From assembly GCF_023913735.1 (NCBI RefSeq), contig NZ_JAMXBH010000007.1, positions 177,135 through 216,629 of the forward strand: DNA of 39,495 nucleotides, given 5' to 3'. The number at the start of each line of letters is the position of its first letter. Position 1 is the first letter of the stretch. Below, in pieces: positions 16,473 to 27,917 of the stretch. Both the position numbers and the translations under genes were made by a program. Under the pieces are notes generated by a model. The model worked only from the letters and a program-made list of their open reading frames with translations, did not search any database and was not told the origin of the DNA. Source of the DNA: Pseudarthrobacter raffinosi. GTDB taxonomy: Bacteria; Actinomycetota; Actinomycetes; Actinomycetales; Micrococcaceae.

Positions 16473-16547
16473 TCCGGGCACCCGCCGGGCCTGGCGCCGG
16501 CGGCACAACACTTCCGAACGACCAACTTGAACAGGACGGTGAGACTG

Positions 16548-17954
16548 ATGGTTGACGCACCCTCAGAAAACGCTGACAACAACGCTGCGGACGCTTTCCT
16601 GCAGGGCGGCTCCCTCAAGCACGCCCCGGGGCCATACTTCGGCGGCTACGGCGGGCGTTGGATGCCTGAATCGCTGATCGCCGCCCTGGACGAGCTCGAA
16701 GACACCTTTGAAAAGGCCAAGGCAGATCCCGAATTCCTGGCCCAGCTCTCCGATCTGAACAAGAACTACTCCGGCCGTCCCTCGCTGCTGACCGAAGCCA
16801 AGCGGTTCTCCGAGCACGCCGGCGGCGCCCGGATTTTCCTCAAGCGCGAGGACCTCAACCACACCGGATCCCACAAGATCAACAACGTCCTGGGCCAGGC
16901 CCTGCTGGCCAAGCGCATGGGCAAAACCCGCGTGATCGCCGAGACCGGCGCCGGGCAGCACGGCGTTGCCAGCGCCACCGCCGCCGCGCTCCTCGGCCTG
17001 GAATGCGTTGTCTACATGGGCGCCGAAGACTGTCGCCGGCAGGCACTGAATGTCGCCCGGATGCAGCTGCTCGGCGCCACCGTGGTGCCCGTGGTGAATG
17101 GTTCCCAGACCCTCAAGGACGCCATCAACGACGCCCTCCGGGACTGGGTCAGCAACGTCGACAACACGCACTACCTATTGGGCACCGCTGCCGGGGCGCA
17201 CCCGTTCCCGGCCATGGTCCGCTTCTTCCACGAGGTCATCGGCGAGGAAGCCCGCGCCCAGATCCTGGAGCAGACCGGCAAACTGCCCGACGCCGTCTGC
17301 GCCTGCATCGGCGGCGGTTCGAACGCGATCGGCATCTTCCACGGATTCCTGGATGATCCGTCCGTGAAGATCTACGGCTTTGAAGCCGGCGGCGACGGCG
17401 TGGAAACCGGCCGGCACGCAGCCACCATCACCCTTGGCAAGCCGGGCGTCCTGCACGGCGCACGTTCCTACCTCATGCAGGACGACGACGGGCAGACCAT
17501 CGAGTCGCACTCGATTTCCGCAGGCCTGGACTACCCGGGCGTTGGCCCGGAGCACGCCTACCTGGCCGACATCGGACGCGTCAGCTATGAGCCCATCACC
17601 GACAGCGAAGCAATGGACGCGTTCAAACTGCTCTGCCGGACGGAGGGGATCATCCCCGCCATCGAATCCTCACACGCCCTCGCGGGTGCCATCAAGGTTG
17701 GGAAGCGCCTCACCGAAGGCAGTGCCGACCCGTCCGAAACGGTGGTCATTGTGAACCTTTCCGGCCGCGGCGACAAGGACGTTGAGACCGCCGCGGAATG
17801 GTTTGACATGCTCGACGAGGAGGGCAAGGTCAAGGGCACCAACCTGTCCACCCGCAAGCCCAAGGGCCCTGCCGACAGGGCGGAAACTGAAGCCGTTCCC
17901 GCCACAGCTGCTACTGCCACCAATGCTGCGGACAACAACGAGGACCAGAACTGA
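16548..17954 (+). CDS. trpB: Tryptophan synthase beta chain
   Basis: PLP enzyme that joins indole and serine to make tryptophan. 468 aa from the ATG at 16548, preferred for its GGTGAG ribosome site; an in-frame TTG at 16527 would add seven residues. The PLP Lys is Lys110 in HTGSHKINN; the phosphate loop is [10 protein letters not shown], with ETGAGQHG and GPEHAYL as further motifs. It is longer than most TrpB (about 400 aa): some 24 N-terminal residues and 40 Ala/Thr/Asn-rich C-terminal residues are extra. Its stop overlaps trpA (TGATG). Confidence 0.97.
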   Translation: MVDAPSENADNNAADAFLQGGSLKHAPGPYFGGYGGRWMPESLIAALDELEDTFEKAKADPEFLAQLSDLNKNYSGRPSLLTEAKRFSEHAGGARIFLKREDLNHTGSHKINNVLGQALLAKRMGKTRVIAETGAGQHGVASATAAALLGLECVVYMGAEDCRRQALNVARMQLLGATVVPVVNGSQTLKDAINDALRDWVSNVDNTHYLLGTAAGAHPFPAMVRFFHEVIGEEARAQILEQTGKLPDAVCACIGGGSNAIGIFHGFLDDPSVKIYGFEAGGDGVETGRHAATITLGKPGVLHGARSYLMQDDDGQTIESHSISAGLDYPGVGPEHAYLADIGRVSYEPITDSEAMDAFKLLCRTEGIIPAIESSHALAGAIKVGKRLTEGSADPSETVVIVNLSGRGDKDVETAAEWFDMLDEEGKVKGTNLSTRKPKGPADRAETEAVPATAATATNAADNNEDQN

Positions 17955-18760
17955 TGACTGAACAGACGGCCAGCAAGTCCGCCGCCGCCATCGACCGTGC
18001 GCGGGACGCCGGGCGCTCAGCGCTCGTGTGCTACCTGCCTGCCGGGTACCCGGACGTCCAGGCCACTATCGACGCCGGCATTGCCATGGCGAAGAACGGT
18101 GCCGACCTGATCGAAATCGGCATTCCGTACTCGGATCCTGTTATGGACGGCCCGGTCATCCAGGCCGCTACCACCGAGGCGATCGCCAACGGATTCCGGG
18201 TCGAGAGCGTCTTTGACGTTGTCGCCGGCATCACGGCAGCCACCGACGTCGCCGTGCTGGTGATGACCTATTGGAATCCCGTGGTCCGGATGGGTGTGGA
18301 CGAGTTCTCGCGCCGGCTGGCCGAGGCCGGGGGAGCAGGGCTCATCACGCCTGACCTCATCCCGGACGAAGCATCGGAATGGTTCGCCGCCTCGGACAAG
18401 TACGGACTGGACCGCGTGTTCCTCGTGGCGCCGTCCTCCACCCCGGAGCGCCTGGCCATGACGGTCAAGGCAAGCCGCGGCTTTGTGTATGCCGTCTCCA
18501 TCATGGGCGTGACGGGGACCCGCCAGGCCGTCAGCAGCAGCGCGGAGAAGCTCGTGGCCGACACGCACGCCGCCGGCGCCGAACGCGTCTGCGTGGGACT
18601 CGGTGTCTCCAACGCCAGCCACGTCCGCGAGATCGCAGCATACGCAGACGGTGTCATCGTTGGCACCGCGCTTGTTGCCGCCATCCGTGACGGGGGAGTC
18701 CCCGCCGTCGCCGACCTCACCCGGGACCTGAGCGCCGGACTCGTCAGGGAAGAAGCCTAA
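17954..18760 (+). CDS. trpA: Tryptophan synthase alpha chain
   Basis: Cleaves indole-3-glycerol phosphate and channels indole to TrpB. 268 aa TIM barrel. IEIGIPYSDPVMDGP carries the catalytic Glu and Asp; LVAPSSTPERL, YAVSIMGVTGTR and VGLGVSN are substrate-binding loops. The start is one base inside the trpB stop, giving coupled, equimolar synthesis. lgt begins 5 nt after its stop. Confidence 0.97.
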   Translation: MTEQTASKSAAAIDRARDAGRSALVCYLPAGYPDVQATIDAGIAMAKNGADLIEIGIPYSDPVMDGPVIQAATTEAIANGFRVESVFDVVAGITAATDVAVLVMTYWNPVVRMGVDEFSRRLAEAGGAGLITPDLIPDEASEWFAASDKYGLDRVFLVAPSSTPERLAMTVKASRGFVYAVSIMGVTGTRQAVSSSAEKLVADTHAAGAERVCVGLGVSNASHVREIAAYADGVIVGTALVAAIRDGGVPAVADLTRDLSAGLVREEA

Positions 18761-18765
18761 CCACC

Positions 18766-19920
18766 ATGCAGATCCTCCTTCAGGCCGCCGCCCTGGTGCC
18801 GGCCAGCATCCCCAGCCCGGACTGGTCCGGCTTCGACATCCCGCTGCCGTGGGGGACTCTGCGGATCCACGCCTATGCCCTGTGCATCCTCGCCGGGATC
18901 ATCGTGGGCCTGTGGCTCACGTCCGTCAGGTGGGCCCGCCGCGGCGCGCCCGAAGGCAGCGTCTGGGACATCGTCATCTGGGCGATTCCCTTCGGCATCA
19001 TCGGCGGCCGGCTCTACCACGTGGTTTCGTCCCCGGACGCCTACTTCGGGCCCGGCTTCGACGGGACCGGGGACCTGTGGCTCATCCCGCAGATCCAGCG
19101 TGGCGGACTGGGCATCTGGGGTGCCGTGGTTCTGGGCGTCCTGGGCGCCTGGATCGGCTGCCGCCGGTCCGGCGTGAAACTCACCGCCTTCCTGGACGCC
19201 GCGGCGCCCGGACTGCTGCTGGCCCAGGCCGTTGGCCGCTGGGGAAACTACTTCAACCAGGAACTCTTCGGCGGGCCCACCATCCTGCCTTGGGGCCTGC
19301 AGATTGATGCGGATAATCCCAACTTCCCGGCCGGAGTGCCGGTGGATACCCTTTTCCACCCCACGTTTCTTTATGAGTCACTCTGGAACATCGCCGGTGT
19401 GCTCATCCTGCTTGCACTCGACCGCCGATTCCACTTCCGCCGTGCCCGGCTCTTCTGGCTCTACGCCATGTACTACACCCTGGGCCGGGTCTGGATCGAA
19501 GCGATGCGGATCGACGACGCCGAACAGATCAACCTGTTCGGGATCACCACCAGGCTCAACGTCTGGACCAGCATCTTTGTCTTTGTGGCAGCACTCATCG
19601 TGTTCGTCCTCCTGGGATTGAAGGGCCGCCCGGAACCGGACACTCCCTTCCTGGCGGGCCGCGAGCCGGCAGCAGTCGAGGACGTGGACGCTGCGGGGGA
19701 AGAAGAGGCACCGGTCCGCGATGCGGACTCTTCTGTCTCGGATAGTGAATCGCGTGATAGTCTCCCACATAACCAAAATGGTGCCCGGATCCCTTCCACC
19801 CCAACGGAAGAGGAACCGGCATTCCGGGACGGCGACAAGCCCGTAACGGAGTCGCCGGTAACCGGAAGTTCCCGCCACAAGGCAACGGAATCCGCGCCGG
19901 AGGCTGGCACGAACAAGTAG
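18766..19920 (+). CDS. lgt: Prolipoprotein diacylglyceryl transferase
   Basis: Attaches diacylglycerol from phosphatidylglycerol to the lipobox Cys of prolipoproteins at the cytoplasmic membrane. 384 aa. About seven membrane segments cover residues 20-285. [15 protein letters not shown] is the Lgt signature, with the catalytic-region GRLYHV and [11 protein letters not shown]. After the last segment some 95 hydrophilic, acidic, Ser/Glu-rich residues form a probable disordered tail, a variable feature in actinobacterial Lgt. Its product modifies lipoproteins such as the binding protein encoded at 32194-33489. Confidence 0.95.
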   Translation: MQILLQAAALVPASIPSPDWSGFDIPLPWGTLRIHAYALCILAGIIVGLWLTSVRWARRGAPEGSVWDIVIWAIPFGIIGGRLYHVVSSPDAYFGPGFDGTGDLWLIPQIQRGGLGIWGAVVLGVLGAWIGCRRSGVKLTAFLDAAAPGLLLAQAVGRWGNYFNQELFGGPTILPWGLQIDADNPNFPAGVPVDTLFHPTFLYESLWNIAGVLILLALDRRFHFRRARLFWLYAMYYTLGRVWIEAMRIDDAEQINLFGITTRLNVWTSIFVFVAALIVFVLLGLKGRPEPDTPFLAGREPAAVEDVDAAGEEEAPVRDADSSVSDSESRDSLPHNQNGARIPSTPTEEEPAFRDGDKPVTESPVTGSSRHKATESAPEAGTNK

Positions 19921-20052
19921 GACGCCAGCACGGCAGGGTAGCAGAGTCAACACTCGGAGCGCCCACATACCACAGCGTCGTGGCAACAGGGCCCATCCGG
20001 CCAGCAGACAGCAGCTGGCCGGTCAAGTCCGGGTCACGGGCCTGCGTAACTC

Positions 20053-20082
20053 TTCGTTCAGCAGGCCGGTCTGGCCTACAAT
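20053..20082 (+). promoter_or_regulatory. Putative gltBD promoter
   Basis: TTCGTT (20053-20058) and TACAAT (20077-20082), 18 nt apart, form a fair -35/-10 pair about 100 nt before the gltB ATG. The rest of the 263-nt lgt-gltB gap shows no gene. No nitrogen-control operator could be recognised. Confidence 0.4.
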
Positions 20083-20183
20083 TTCCAGTAAATAACACTT
20101 TGTTGTGCCCATCACATCGGCGCTTACAAGGCGGGCCAACGGTGTCCCTTCCATACGCACGATCTCGAGGAAGGACGTCTTCA

Positions 20184-23100
20184 ATGACCCATCTTCATAG
20201 CCCACGTTGGTCCGAAAAAATAGGATCGCAGGGCCCCGTCTCCCCGTTCAAGCGCTTTGCCGCGCTGCCCGAGGCCCGGGGTCTGTACAACCCAGAGAAC
20301 GAAAAAGACGCCTGTGGCCTGGCGATCATCGCCACGCTCCGCGGCGAGCCCGGCTACGACATTGTCGACGCCGCGCTGACCGCGCTCCGCAACCTGGAGC
20401 ACCGCGGTGCTGTGGGTGCCGACGAGGGAACCGGTGACGGCGCCGGCCTGCTGATGCAGATCCCGGACGAGTTCTTCCGCGCCGTCACAGAATTCGAACT
20501 CCCCGCACCGGGCCAGTTTGTTGCGGGTACCGCCTTCCTGCCTGCCGAGCAGCGCGAAGCCGACGCCGCCAAGGCCGGCATTGAAGGTCTTGCCGCCGAT
20601 GAAGGCCTGACCGTGCTCGGCTGGCGAGAAGTGCCCATCGTCGCAGACCTCGTGGGCGCCATGGCCCGCGCCTGCATGCCCTACTTCTCACAGCCCTTCC
20701 TTGCCTCGGCAACCGGCGAGGAACTGGACCGCAACGAGCTCGACTCACGCGCCTGGCGGATCCGCAAGCGTGCCCAGAACAAGTTCGGCGTGTACTTCCC
20801 GTCACTGTCCTCGCGCACCATCGTCTACAAGGGCATGCTCACCACGGCCCAGCTGGAGCCGTTCTACCCCGATCTCTCGGACAAGCGTTTCAAGACCAAG
20901 CTGGCGATCGTCCACTCGCGCTTCTCCACCAACACGTTCCCGTCCTGGCCGCTGGCCCAGCCGTTCCGCACCATCGCCCACAACGGTGAAATCAACACCG
21001 TCAAGGGCAACCGGAACTGGATGCGCGCCCGTCAGTCCCAGCTCGCCAACCCACTGCTGGGTGACTCCCCGGAAGAGCTGTACCCCATCTGCACCCCCGG
21101 CGCGTCAGACTCCGCGTCCTTCGACGAAGTCGCCGAGCTGCTGTGGCTCTCCGGCCGCCCCATCACGCACTCGATCATGATGATGATCCCCGAGGCCTGG
21201 GAAAACCACGCCACCATGGATCCGGCACGGCGGGCGTTCTACGAATACCACTCCCTGCTCATGGAACCGTGGGACGGCCCCGCGGCCGTCTCCTTCACCG
21301 ACGGCAACCTCGTCGGCGCCACCCTGGACCGCAACGGCCTGCGCCCCGGACGCTACTGGATCACCGAAGACGGGCTGATCATCTTCGCGTCCGAGGTGGG
21401 CGTGATCGACGTCGAACCCTCCAAGGTGGTCAAGAAGGGCCGGGTTTCCCCGGGCAAAATGTTCCTCGTGGACACCGACGCCGGCCGCATCATCGACGAC
21501 GAAGAGGTCAAAGCCGAGGTCGCTGCCGCGAACCCTTGGGCCGAGTGGGTCAAGGACAACCTGATCGACCTCAAGGACCTCCCCGAGCGCGAACACGTGG
21601 TTCACACCGCCGCGTCCGTCAACATCCGCCAGCGGACCTTCGGGTACACCACCGAAGAGCTCAAGATCCTGCTCGGCCCGATGGCCCGCACCGGCGCCGA
21701 GCCGCTGGGTGCCATGGGCTCCGACACCCCGATTGCAGTGCTCTCCAAGCGTCCCCGGCTGCTCTTTGACTACTTTGTGCAGTCCTTCGCGCAGGTCACC
21801 AACCCGCCGCTGGACGCCATCCGTGAAGAGCTGGTCACGTCGCTGACGTGCGCCATCGGCCCGAACGGCAACCTCTTGGACACCAAGCAGGTCCGCCAGC
21901 CGCAGGTCATGCTGCCGTTTCCCGTGATCAACAACGACCAGCTCGCCAAGATCGCCAACATCGAAACGCCCGACGGCGACCGCGTGGCCATGAAGGTCCG
22001 TGGCCTCTACCGCCCCGAAGGTGGCGAGAACGCCCTGCGTGCCCGGCTCACCGAGATCTGCGAGCAGGTGTCCGGCGCGATCAACCGCGGCGTGCAGTAC
22101 GTTGTGCTGTCCGACCGTGACTCGAACGCGCAGTGGGCGCCGATTCCTTCGCTGCTCCTGGTCAGCGCCGTGCACCATCACCTGCTGCGCAGCGCCAACC
22201 GCACCAAGACCGCCCTGGTGGTCGAGGCCGGCGACGTCCGCGAGACGCACCACGTGGCTGTCCTGATCGGCTACGGCGCCTCCGCCGTGAACCCGTACCT
22301 GGCCATGGAATCCGTGGAGCAGCTGATCACCGCCGGTGACGTTGTTGGGGTTACCCCGCAGGACGGCGTCTACAACCTGATCAAGGGCCTCGGCAAGGGC
22401 GTCCTGAAGATCATGTCCAAGATGGGCATCTCCACTGTTGCGTCCTACACCGGTGCGCAGACGTTCGAGGCCCTGGGCCTCGGACAGGAACTGGTGGACG
22501 AGTTCTTCGCCGGCACGCACTCCCAGCTGGGCGGCGTGGGCCTGGACGTTATCGCCGCCGAAGTTTCGGCGCGGCACCAGATGGCCTACCCGGAAGGCGG
22601 CATCGAATTGCCGCACCGCCCGCTCCTGGGCGGCGGCGAGTACCAGTGGCGCCGCGACGGCGAGCCGCACCTGTTCAACCCGGAGACCGTCTTCCGCCTC
22701 CAGCACGCCACGCGTGAGCGCCGCTACGACATTTTCAAGGCGTACACCAAGGGCGTGGATGACCAGTCCGAGAACCTGATGACCCTGCGCGGGCTGCTCA
22801 AGTTCAAGAACGACCGTCCCGCTGTTCCGTTGGAGGAAGTGGAGCCCGTCTCCAGCGTTGTGAAGCGTTTCTCCACCGGCGCCATGAGCTACGGGTCCAT
22901 CTCCAAGGAAGCCCACGAGACCCTCGCGATCGCCATGAACCAGTTGGGCGGGAAGTCCAACACCGGTGAAGGCGGCGAGGACGTGGACCGCCTGCTGGAC
23001 CCGAAGCGCCGTTCTGCCGTCAAGCAAATCGCGTCGGGCCGGTTCGGCGTCACCAGCCTGTACCTGACCAACGCTGACGACATCCAGATCAAGATGGCCC

Positions 23101-24794
23101 AGGGTGCCAAGCCCGGCGAGGGCGGCCAGCTGATGGCGCAGAAGGTGTACCCATGGGTTGCCCGGACGCGCCACTCGACGCCCGGCGTCGGCCTGATTTC
23201 ACCGCCCCCGCACCACGACATCTACTCGATCGAGGACCTCGCGCAGCTCATCTATGATGCGAAGCGCGCCAACCCCTCGGCCCGTGTGCACGTCAAGCTC
23301 GTCTCCGAAGTGGGGATCGGCACTGTGGCGTCGGGTGTCACCAAAGCGAAGGCCGACGTCGTACTGGTCTCCGGCCACGACGGAGGGACCGGCGCGTCCC
23401 CGCTGAACTCGCTCAAGCATGCGGGTGTGCCGTGGGAGCTGGGGCTCGCGGAGACGCAGCAGACGCTGATGCTCAACGGCCTGCGCGACCGTGTAGTGGT
23501 CCAGGTGGACGGCCAGCTCAAGACCGGCCGCGACGTCGTTATCGCCGCGCTGCTCGGCGGCGAGGAATTCGGTTTCGCCACCGCCCCTCTGGTGGTGGAA
23601 GGCTGCATCATGATGCGCGTCTGCCACCTGGATACCTGCCCGGTGGGCGTCGCAACGCAGAACCCCGAACTGCGGGCCCGCTTCACCGGCAAGCCCGAAT
23701 TTGTGGTCAACTTCTTCGAATTCCTGGCCGAGGAAGTCCGCGAGATCCTCGCGGAACTCGGCTTCCGGAGCATCGAGGAGGCGATCGGCCACGCCGAGGT
23801 GCTGGATGCCCGCGAAGCGATCAACCACTGGAAGGCCGACGGCCTGGACCTGGACCCGATCCTGCACGGACTCGAGTTCGACGACGACGCTCCGCTGCGC
23901 AACATGACCTCGCAGAACCACGAACTGGACAAGCACTTTGACCAGCGGCTGATCACCATGGCCACGGAAGCGCTGACTGACCGCAGCCCCGTGAAGATCG
24001 CGGTGGACGTGATTAACACGGACCGCTCCGTGGGCACCATGCTTGGCCACACGGTGACCAAGACGTTCAGCACGGACGTGCTGGCGCCGGACACCATCGA
24101 CATCACCCTGACCGGTACCGCGGGACAGTCGCTGGGCGCCTTCCTGCCCGCCGGCATCACGCTGCGCCTCTTCGGTGACTCGAACGACTACGTGGGCAAG
24201 GGCCTTTCCGGCGGGCGGATCATCGTCCGGCCGGACCGCACCAACGTGTTCAAGGCCGAAAGCAACGTCATTGCCGGCAACGTGATCGGCTACGGTGCCA
24301 CCAGCGGCGAGATGTTCCTGCGCGGCCAGGTGGGCGAACGCTTCATGGTCCGCAACTCCGGAGCCACCGCAGTTGTCGAAGGCATCGGCGACCACGGCTG
24401 CGAGTACATGACCGGCGGGCAGACGCTGATCATCGGCCGCACCGGACGCAACTTCGGCGCCGGAATGTCCGGCGGTACCGCCTACGTGCTGGACCTGCAG
24501 ACCACCCAGGTCAACAAGGACGCCCTGCAGTCCGGCGAACTCCAGCTCGTTGAACTCGACGCCGAAGACAGGGACATTGTCCACGGCCTGCTGGTGAAGC
24601 ATGTCGAGGAAACGGAATCGCTCCACGCGGCGCGGTTGCTGGAGAACTTCGACGATACTGCTGCCCGCATTACCAAAGTGCTGCCGCGCGATTACGCGGC
24701 AGTCCTGCAAACCCGTCTGGACGCCATTGAAGAGGGCCTTGACCCTGATGGCGAAGAAGTATGGGCTCGAATCCTGGAGGTGACCGGTGGCTGA
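20184..24794 (+). CDS. gltB: Glutamate synthase (NADPH) large subunit
   Basis: Moves the amide nitrogen of glutamine onto 2-oxoglutarate, giving two glutamates. 1536 aa, normal length. The ATG at 20184 follows GAGGAAGGA; an upstream frame to 19980 lacks such support. Order: class II amidotransferase with the nucleophile Cys44 in KDACGLAII exposed after propeptide removal, central domain, FMN-binding synthase domain ([16 protein letters not shown]), a 3Fe-4S site [15 protein letters not shown], and the C-terminal beta-helix with repeated G-xx-G motifs ([11 protein letters not shown]). It overlaps gltD by 8 bp. Confidence 0.97.
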   Translation: MTHLHSPRWSEKIGSQGPVSPFKRFAALPEARGLYNPENEKDACGLAIIATLRGEPGYDIVDAALTALRNLEHRGAVGADEGTGDGAGLLMQIPDEFFRAVTEFELPAPGQFVAGTAFLPAEQREADAAKAGIEGLAADEGLTVLGWREVPIVADLVGAMARACMPYFSQPFLASATGEELDRNELDSRAWRIRKRAQNKFGVYFPSLSSRTIVYKGMLTTAQLEPFYPDLSDKRFKTKLAIVHSRFSTNTFPSWPLAQPFRTIAHNGEINTVKGNRNWMRARQSQLANPLLGDSPEELYPICTPGASDSASFDEVAELLWLSGRPITHSIMMMIPEAWENHATMDPARRAFYEYHSLLMEPWDGPAAVSFTDGNLVGATLDRNGLRPGRYWITEDGLIIFASEVGVIDVEPSKVVKKGRVSPGKMFLVDTDAGRIIDDEEVKAEVAAANPWAEWVKDNLIDLKDLPEREHVVHTAASVNIRQRTFGYTTEELKILLGPMARTGAEPLGAMGSDTPIAVLSKRPRLLFDYFVQSFAQVTNPPLDAIREELVTSLTCAIGPNGNLLDTKQVRQPQVMLPFPVINNDQLAKIANIETPDGDRVAMKVRGLYRPEGGENALRARLTEICEQVSGAINRGVQYVVLSDRDSNAQWAPIPSLLLVSAVHHHLLRSANRTKTALVVEAGDVRETHHVAVLIGYGASAVNPYLAMESVEQLITAGDVVGVTPQDGVYNLIKGLGKGVLKIMSKMGISTVASYTGAQTFEALGLGQELVDEFFAGTHSQLGGVGLDVIAAEVSARHQMAYPEGGIELPHRPLLGGGEYQWRRDGEPHLFNPETVFRLQHATRERRYDIFKAYTKGVDDQSENLMTLRGLLKFKNDRPAVPLEEVEPVSSVVKRFSTGAMSYGSISKEAHETLAIAMNQLGGKSNTGEGGEDVDRLLDPKRRSAVKQIASGRFGVTSLYLTNADDIQIKMAQGAKPGEGGQLMAQKVYPWVARTRHSTPGVGLISPPPHHDIYSIEDLAQLIYDAKRANPSARVHVKLVSEVGIGTVASGVTKAKADVVLVSGHDGGTGASPLNSLKHAGVPWELGLAETQQTLMLNGLRDRVVVQVDGQLKTGRDVVIAALLGGEEFGFATAPLVVEGCIMMRVCHLDTCPVGVATQNPELRARFTGKPEFVVNFFEFLAEEVREILAELGFRSIEEAIGHAEVLDAREAINHWKADGLDLDPILHGLEFDDDAPLRNMTSQNHELDKHFDQRLITMATEALTDRSPVKIAVDVINTDRSVGTMLGHTVTKTFSTDVLAPDTIDITLTGTAGQSLGAFLPAGITLRLFGDSNDYVGKGLSGGRIIVRPDRTNVFKAESNVIAGNVIGYGATSGEMFLRGQVGERFMVRNSGATAVVEGIGDHGCEYMTGGQTLIIGRTGRNFGAGMSGGTAYVLDLQTTQVNKDALQSGELQLVELDAEDRDIVHGLLVKHVEETESLHAARLLENFDDTAARITKVLPRDYAAVLQTRLDAIEEGLDPDGEEVWARILEVTGG

Positions 24795-26244
24795 TCCACG
24801 CGGATTTCTTAAAGTACGCCAGCGTGAAACCCAGCCGCGCCGCCCCGTTCCGGTCCGCATCATGGACTGGAAGGAAGTCTATGAGGCCCAGGAAAAGGGT
24901 GTCCTGAAGGCCCAGGCCGGCCGCTGCATGGACTGCGGCGTGCCGTTCTGCCACCAGGGCTGCCCGCTGGGCAACCTCATCCCCGAGTGGAACGATCTCA
25001 CCTGGCGGGACAAGGGCGAGGAAGCGATTGAGCGGCTGCACGCCACCAACAACTTCCCCGAGTGGACCGGCCGGCTTTGCCCGGCGCCGTGTGAGGCGTC
25101 CTGTGTGCTGGGGATCAACCAGCCTGCGGTCACCATCAAGCAGGTTGAAGTGTCCATCATCGACGAAGCGTTCGAAAACGGCTGGGTTAACCCGCTGCCT
25201 CCGACGCGACTGACCGGAAAGACCGTTGCCGTCGTCGGCTCCGGGCCTGCCGGCCTGGCCGTGGCGCAGCAGCTGACCCGGGTGGGGCACACCGTTGCGG
25301 TGTACGAGCGTGACGACAAGATCGGCGGCCTCCTCCGCTACGGCATCCCCGACTTCAAGATGGAAAAGGAGCAGGTGGACCGCCGCGTTGAGCAGATGAA
25401 GGCGGAAGGCACCCGCTTCCGCACCGGCGTCGCTGTGGGTACCGACGTGACGTGGGAGCAGCTGCGACGCCGCTACGACGCCGTCGTGGTTGCCACCGGC
25501 GCCACCGTCCCGCGGGACCTGCCCATCCCGGGCCGTGACTTCGAAGGCGTGCACTTTGCCATGGATTACCTGGTGCCGGCCAACCGCGTTGTCGCGGGGG
25601 AGACGGTGGAGAACCAGATCCACGCCAAGGGCAAGCACGTGGTGATCCTGGGCGGCGGCGATACCGGTGCTGACTGCCTCGGTACTGCGCACCGCCATGG
25701 AGCCGCATCCGTGACCACCCTGGCCATCGGCAAACAGCCGCCGGCCGAACGCGCCGGGCACCAGCCCTGGCCCACGTTCCCCACCCTGTTCGAAATGGCC
25801 AGCGCCCACGAGGAAGGCGGCGAACGCACGTACCTCGCCTCCACCGTGGAGTTTGTCGGCGAGAACGGCAAGCTTACCGGCGTCAAGGTTGCCGAAACGG
25901 AATTCGTTGACGGTAAGCGGCTCCCGAAGGCCGGCACCGAACGGATCATCCCGGCGGACCTGGTCTTCCTGTCGCTGGGCTTCACCGGAGCCGAGCCTGC
26001 TGGCATCACCGAGCAGGTCAGCGCCGAATTCGACGGGCGCGGCAACGTGACCCGCGACGGGTACTACATGACCAACACGGAGGGCATCTTCGTGGCCGGC
26101 GACGCCGGACGCGGGCAGTCGCTTATCGTATGGGCCATCGCTGAGGGCCGGGCCTGTGCGGCCGCCGTGGACAAGTTCCTCATGGGCAGCACCATCCTGC
26201 CGGCGCCGGTGGCTCCGACGGACCGGGCCATCGCGGTTCTCTGA
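24787..26244 (+). CDS. gltD: Glutamate synthase small subunit
   Basis: Oxidises NADPH and passes electrons through FAD and Fe-S clusters to GltB. 485 aa. The N-terminal ferredoxin-like domain has [17 protein letters not shown] and [13 protein letters not shown] for two 4Fe-4S clusters. FAD-binding [13 protein letters not shown] (about 150) and NADPH-binding [11 protein letters not shown] (about 290) follow, and the family-typical [14 protein letters not shown] sits near the end. The GTG start overlaps gltB by 8 bp and is served by CTGGAGG. The GltB-GltD pair is complete. Confidence 0.97.
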   Translation: MADPRGFLKVRQRETQPRRPVPVRIMDWKEVYEAQEKGVLKAQAGRCMDCGVPFCHQGCPLGNLIPEWNDLTWRDKGEEAIERLHATNNFPEWTGRLCPAPCEASCVLGINQPAVTIKQVEVSIIDEAFENGWVNPLPPTRLTGKTVAVVGSGPAGLAVAQQLTRVGHTVAVYERDDKIGGLLRYGIPDFKMEKEQVDRRVEQMKAEGTRFRTGVAVGTDVTWEQLRRRYDAVVVATGATVPRDLPIPGRDFEGVHFAMDYLVPANRVVAGETVENQIHAKGKHVVILGGGDTGADCLGTAHRHGAASVTTLAIGKQPPAERAGHQPWPTFPTLFEMASAHEEGGERTYLASTVEFVGENGKLTGVKVAETEFVDGKRLPKAGTERIIPADLVFLSLGFTGAEPAGITEQVSAEFDGRGNVTRDGYYMTNTEGIFVAGDAGRGQSLIVWAIAEGRACAAAVDKFLMGSTILPAPVAPTDRAIAVL

Positions 26245-26303
26245 CAGCCGTCAGTTCGCCGCGGATTAACCTCCACAACAACTTAACCAATGCAGGACGC
26301 TAC

Positions 26304-26316
26304 TAGGGTAGGTATA
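26304..26316 (+). promoter_or_regulatory. Probable leaderless -10 box of pyk
   Basis: TAGGGT (26304-26309) ends 6 nt before the ATG at 26316. No Shine-Dalgarno is visible in AGGTAT, so initiation on a leaderless mRNA is likely. Confidence 0.5.
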
Positions 26317-27800
26317 TGAGACGCGCTAAGATTGTGGCCACTTTTGGCCCGGCAATTGCCAGCTTTGAGAACACCCTCGCGGTGTTGGAAGCCGGTGTGG
26401 ATGTTGCCCGGATGAACATGAGTCACGGTGACTACACCGTGCATGACAACACCTACGAGAATGTCCGCAAGGCAGCAGCCCAGCTGAGCAAGCCTGTGGC
26501 CATTATGGCTGACCTGCAGGGCCCCAAGATCCGTCTTGGGCGCTTCGTGGACGGCCCGCACGCCCTCGCCGAGGGTGACATCTTCACCATCACCACCGAA
26601 GACGTTCCGGGCACCAAGGAGATCTGCTCCACCACGCTGAAGAGCCTCACCGAGGACGTCAACGTGGGGGATGCCCTGCTGATCGACGACGGCAAGGTGG
26701 CCCTGCGGGCGATCGAGGTCGACGACGTCAAAGTCGTTACAGAGGTAACCGTCGGCGGGATGGTGTCCAACAACAAGGGCATCAACCTTCCCGGCGTTGC
26801 GGTCAACGTGCCGGCGCTGAGTGAAAAAGATGAGGACGATCTCCGCTGGGCCATGCGCCGCGGTGTTGACATGGTTGCACTGTCGTTCGTTCGCGACGCC
26901 TCGGACATCACCCGTGTGCACGAGATCATGGACGAAGAAGGCCGCCGTGTGCCGGTCATCGCCAAGATCGAAAAGCCGCAGGCAGTGGACCAGCTCCACG
27001 AGATCATTGACGCCTTTGACGCCATCATGGTGGCCCGTGGCGACCTCGGGGTGGAACTTCCGCTCGAGGAAGTGCCGATCGTGCAGAAGCGCGCCATCGA
27101 ACTGGCACGCCGCTGGGCGAAGCCGGTCATCGTGGCCACGCAGGTCCTCGAATCCATGATCGACAACCCGCGCCCCACCCGTGCAGAGGCCTCCGACTGC
27201 GCCAACGCCGTGCTCGACGGTGCAGACGCCGTTATGCTCTCCGGCGAGACCAGCGTGGGCAAGTACCCGATCGAAACCGTCAAGGTCATGGCCAGGATCA
27301 TCGAATCCACCGAGGTCCACGGCCTGGAACGCGTTCCGCCGCTGGGCACCAAGCCCAAGACCCGTGGCGGCGCCATCACCCGCGCCGCCGTCGAAATCGC
27401 CGACCAGCTGGATGCAAAGTACATCTGTACATTCACCCAGTCCGGCGACTCCGCGCGCCGCCTGTCGCGTCTGCGCCCCATCAGGCCGGTATTCGCGTTC
27501 ACTCCGTTGGAGCACGTGTGGAACCAGCTGGCGCTGACCTGGGGCATCCAGCCGGTGCTGGTTCCCATGGTGGGCCATACTGACGAGATGACCGCGCAGG
27601 TTGACCGCAGCCTGCTCGAAATGAAACTCGTCGAAGACGGTGACCTGGTGATCATTGCCGCCGGGTCCCCTCCCGGAAAGGCTGGTTCCACCAACTCGCT
27701 GAAGGCGCACAGGGTGGGCGACTTTGCAGACGCCGGCAGCCTGGGCGACGCCGGCGAAGGTGCCCCCAGGGAGAAGCTCGGCCCCTGGCCAACGGCATAG
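26316..27800 (+). CDS. pyk: Pyruvate kinase
   Basis: Last step of glycolysis: phosphoenolpyruvate plus ADP to pyruvate and ATP. 494 aa, usual for bacterial Pyk. MRRAKIVATFGPA and ARMNMSHG start the barrel; IAKIEKPQAVDQL carries the catalytic Lys; VARGDLGVELPLEEVP and VATQVLESMI surround the Mg2+/K+ site; the B domain is about 70-165 and the C-terminal allosteric domain about 345-475. SGDSARRLSRLRP is the likely effector-binding loop. The last 25 residues are extra and hydrophilic. Confidence 0.97.
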   Translation: MRRAKIVATFGPAIASFENTLAVLEAGVDVARMNMSHGDYTVHDNTYENVRKAAAQLSKPVAIMADLQGPKIRLGRFVDGPHALAEGDIFTITTEDVPGTKEICSTTLKSLTEDVNVGDALLIDDGKVALRAIEVDDVKVVTEVTVGGMVSNNKGINLPGVAVNVPALSEKDEDDLRWAMRRGVDMVALSFVRDASDITRVHEIMDEEGRRVPVIAKIEKPQAVDQLHEIIDAFDAIMVARGDLGVELPLEEVPIVQKRAIELARRWAKPVIVATQVLESMIDNPRPTRAEASDCANAVLDGADAVMLSGETSVGKYPIETVKVMARIIESTEVHGLERVPPLGTKPKTRGGAITRAAVEIADQLDAKYICTFTQSGDSARRLSRLRPIRPVFAFTPLEHVWNQLALTWGIQPVLVPMVGHTDEMTAQVDRSLLEMKLVEDGDLVIIAAGSPPGKAGSTNSLKAHRVGDFADAGSLGDAGEGAPREKLGPWPTA

Positions 27801-27812
27801 CAACCTAAAAGG

Positions 27813-27845
27813 AAGGACCCCTGCCAGTTTGGCAGGGGTCCTTTT
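27813..27845. terminator. Bidirectional intrinsic terminator between pyk and the response regulator gene
   Basis: AAGGACCCCTGCC (27813-27825) and GGCAGGGGTCCTT (27831-27843) form a perfect 13-bp stem with loop AGTTT, followed by T-rich DNA. The 5' side is preceded by A residues, so it can end transcripts from both convergent genes. Confidence 0.9.
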
Positions 27846-27852
27846 CTTTGCT

Positions 27853-27907
27853 CCGGTGATTGTGCTTGTCCGGTGATTGAGCTTGTCGAAATCCCGACAG
27901 GCTCAAT
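27853..27907. repeat. REP-like repeat, copy 2, with hairpin
   Basis: CCGGTGATTGAGCTTGTCGAAATCC (27870-27894) matches the unit at 11709; a partial copy (CCGGTGATTGTGCTTGTCCGG) begins at 27853. ATTGAGCTTGTCG (27875-27887) pairs with CGACAGGCTCAAT (27895-27907), leaving a short AAATCCC loop. It lies just beyond the terminator, before the stop of the minus-strand gene. Confidence 0.65.
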
Positions 27908-27917
27908 CCAGAATCTT

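Noticed and set aside
19980..20183. Upstream extension of gltB by 68 codons
   Set aside because: The extension covers the promoter-like region; the ATG at 20184 has GAGGAAGGA and fits the family N-terminus with the processed Cys44.
21105..24863. Long minus-strand frames of 689 and 554 codons
   Set aside because: Antisense to gltB, whose Fe-S, FMN and amidotransferase motifs are intact.
27851..27907. CRISPR-like repeats
   Set aside because: Only one full and one partial unit, contiguous and palindromic, with no spacers or cas genes; a REP-like element fits better.
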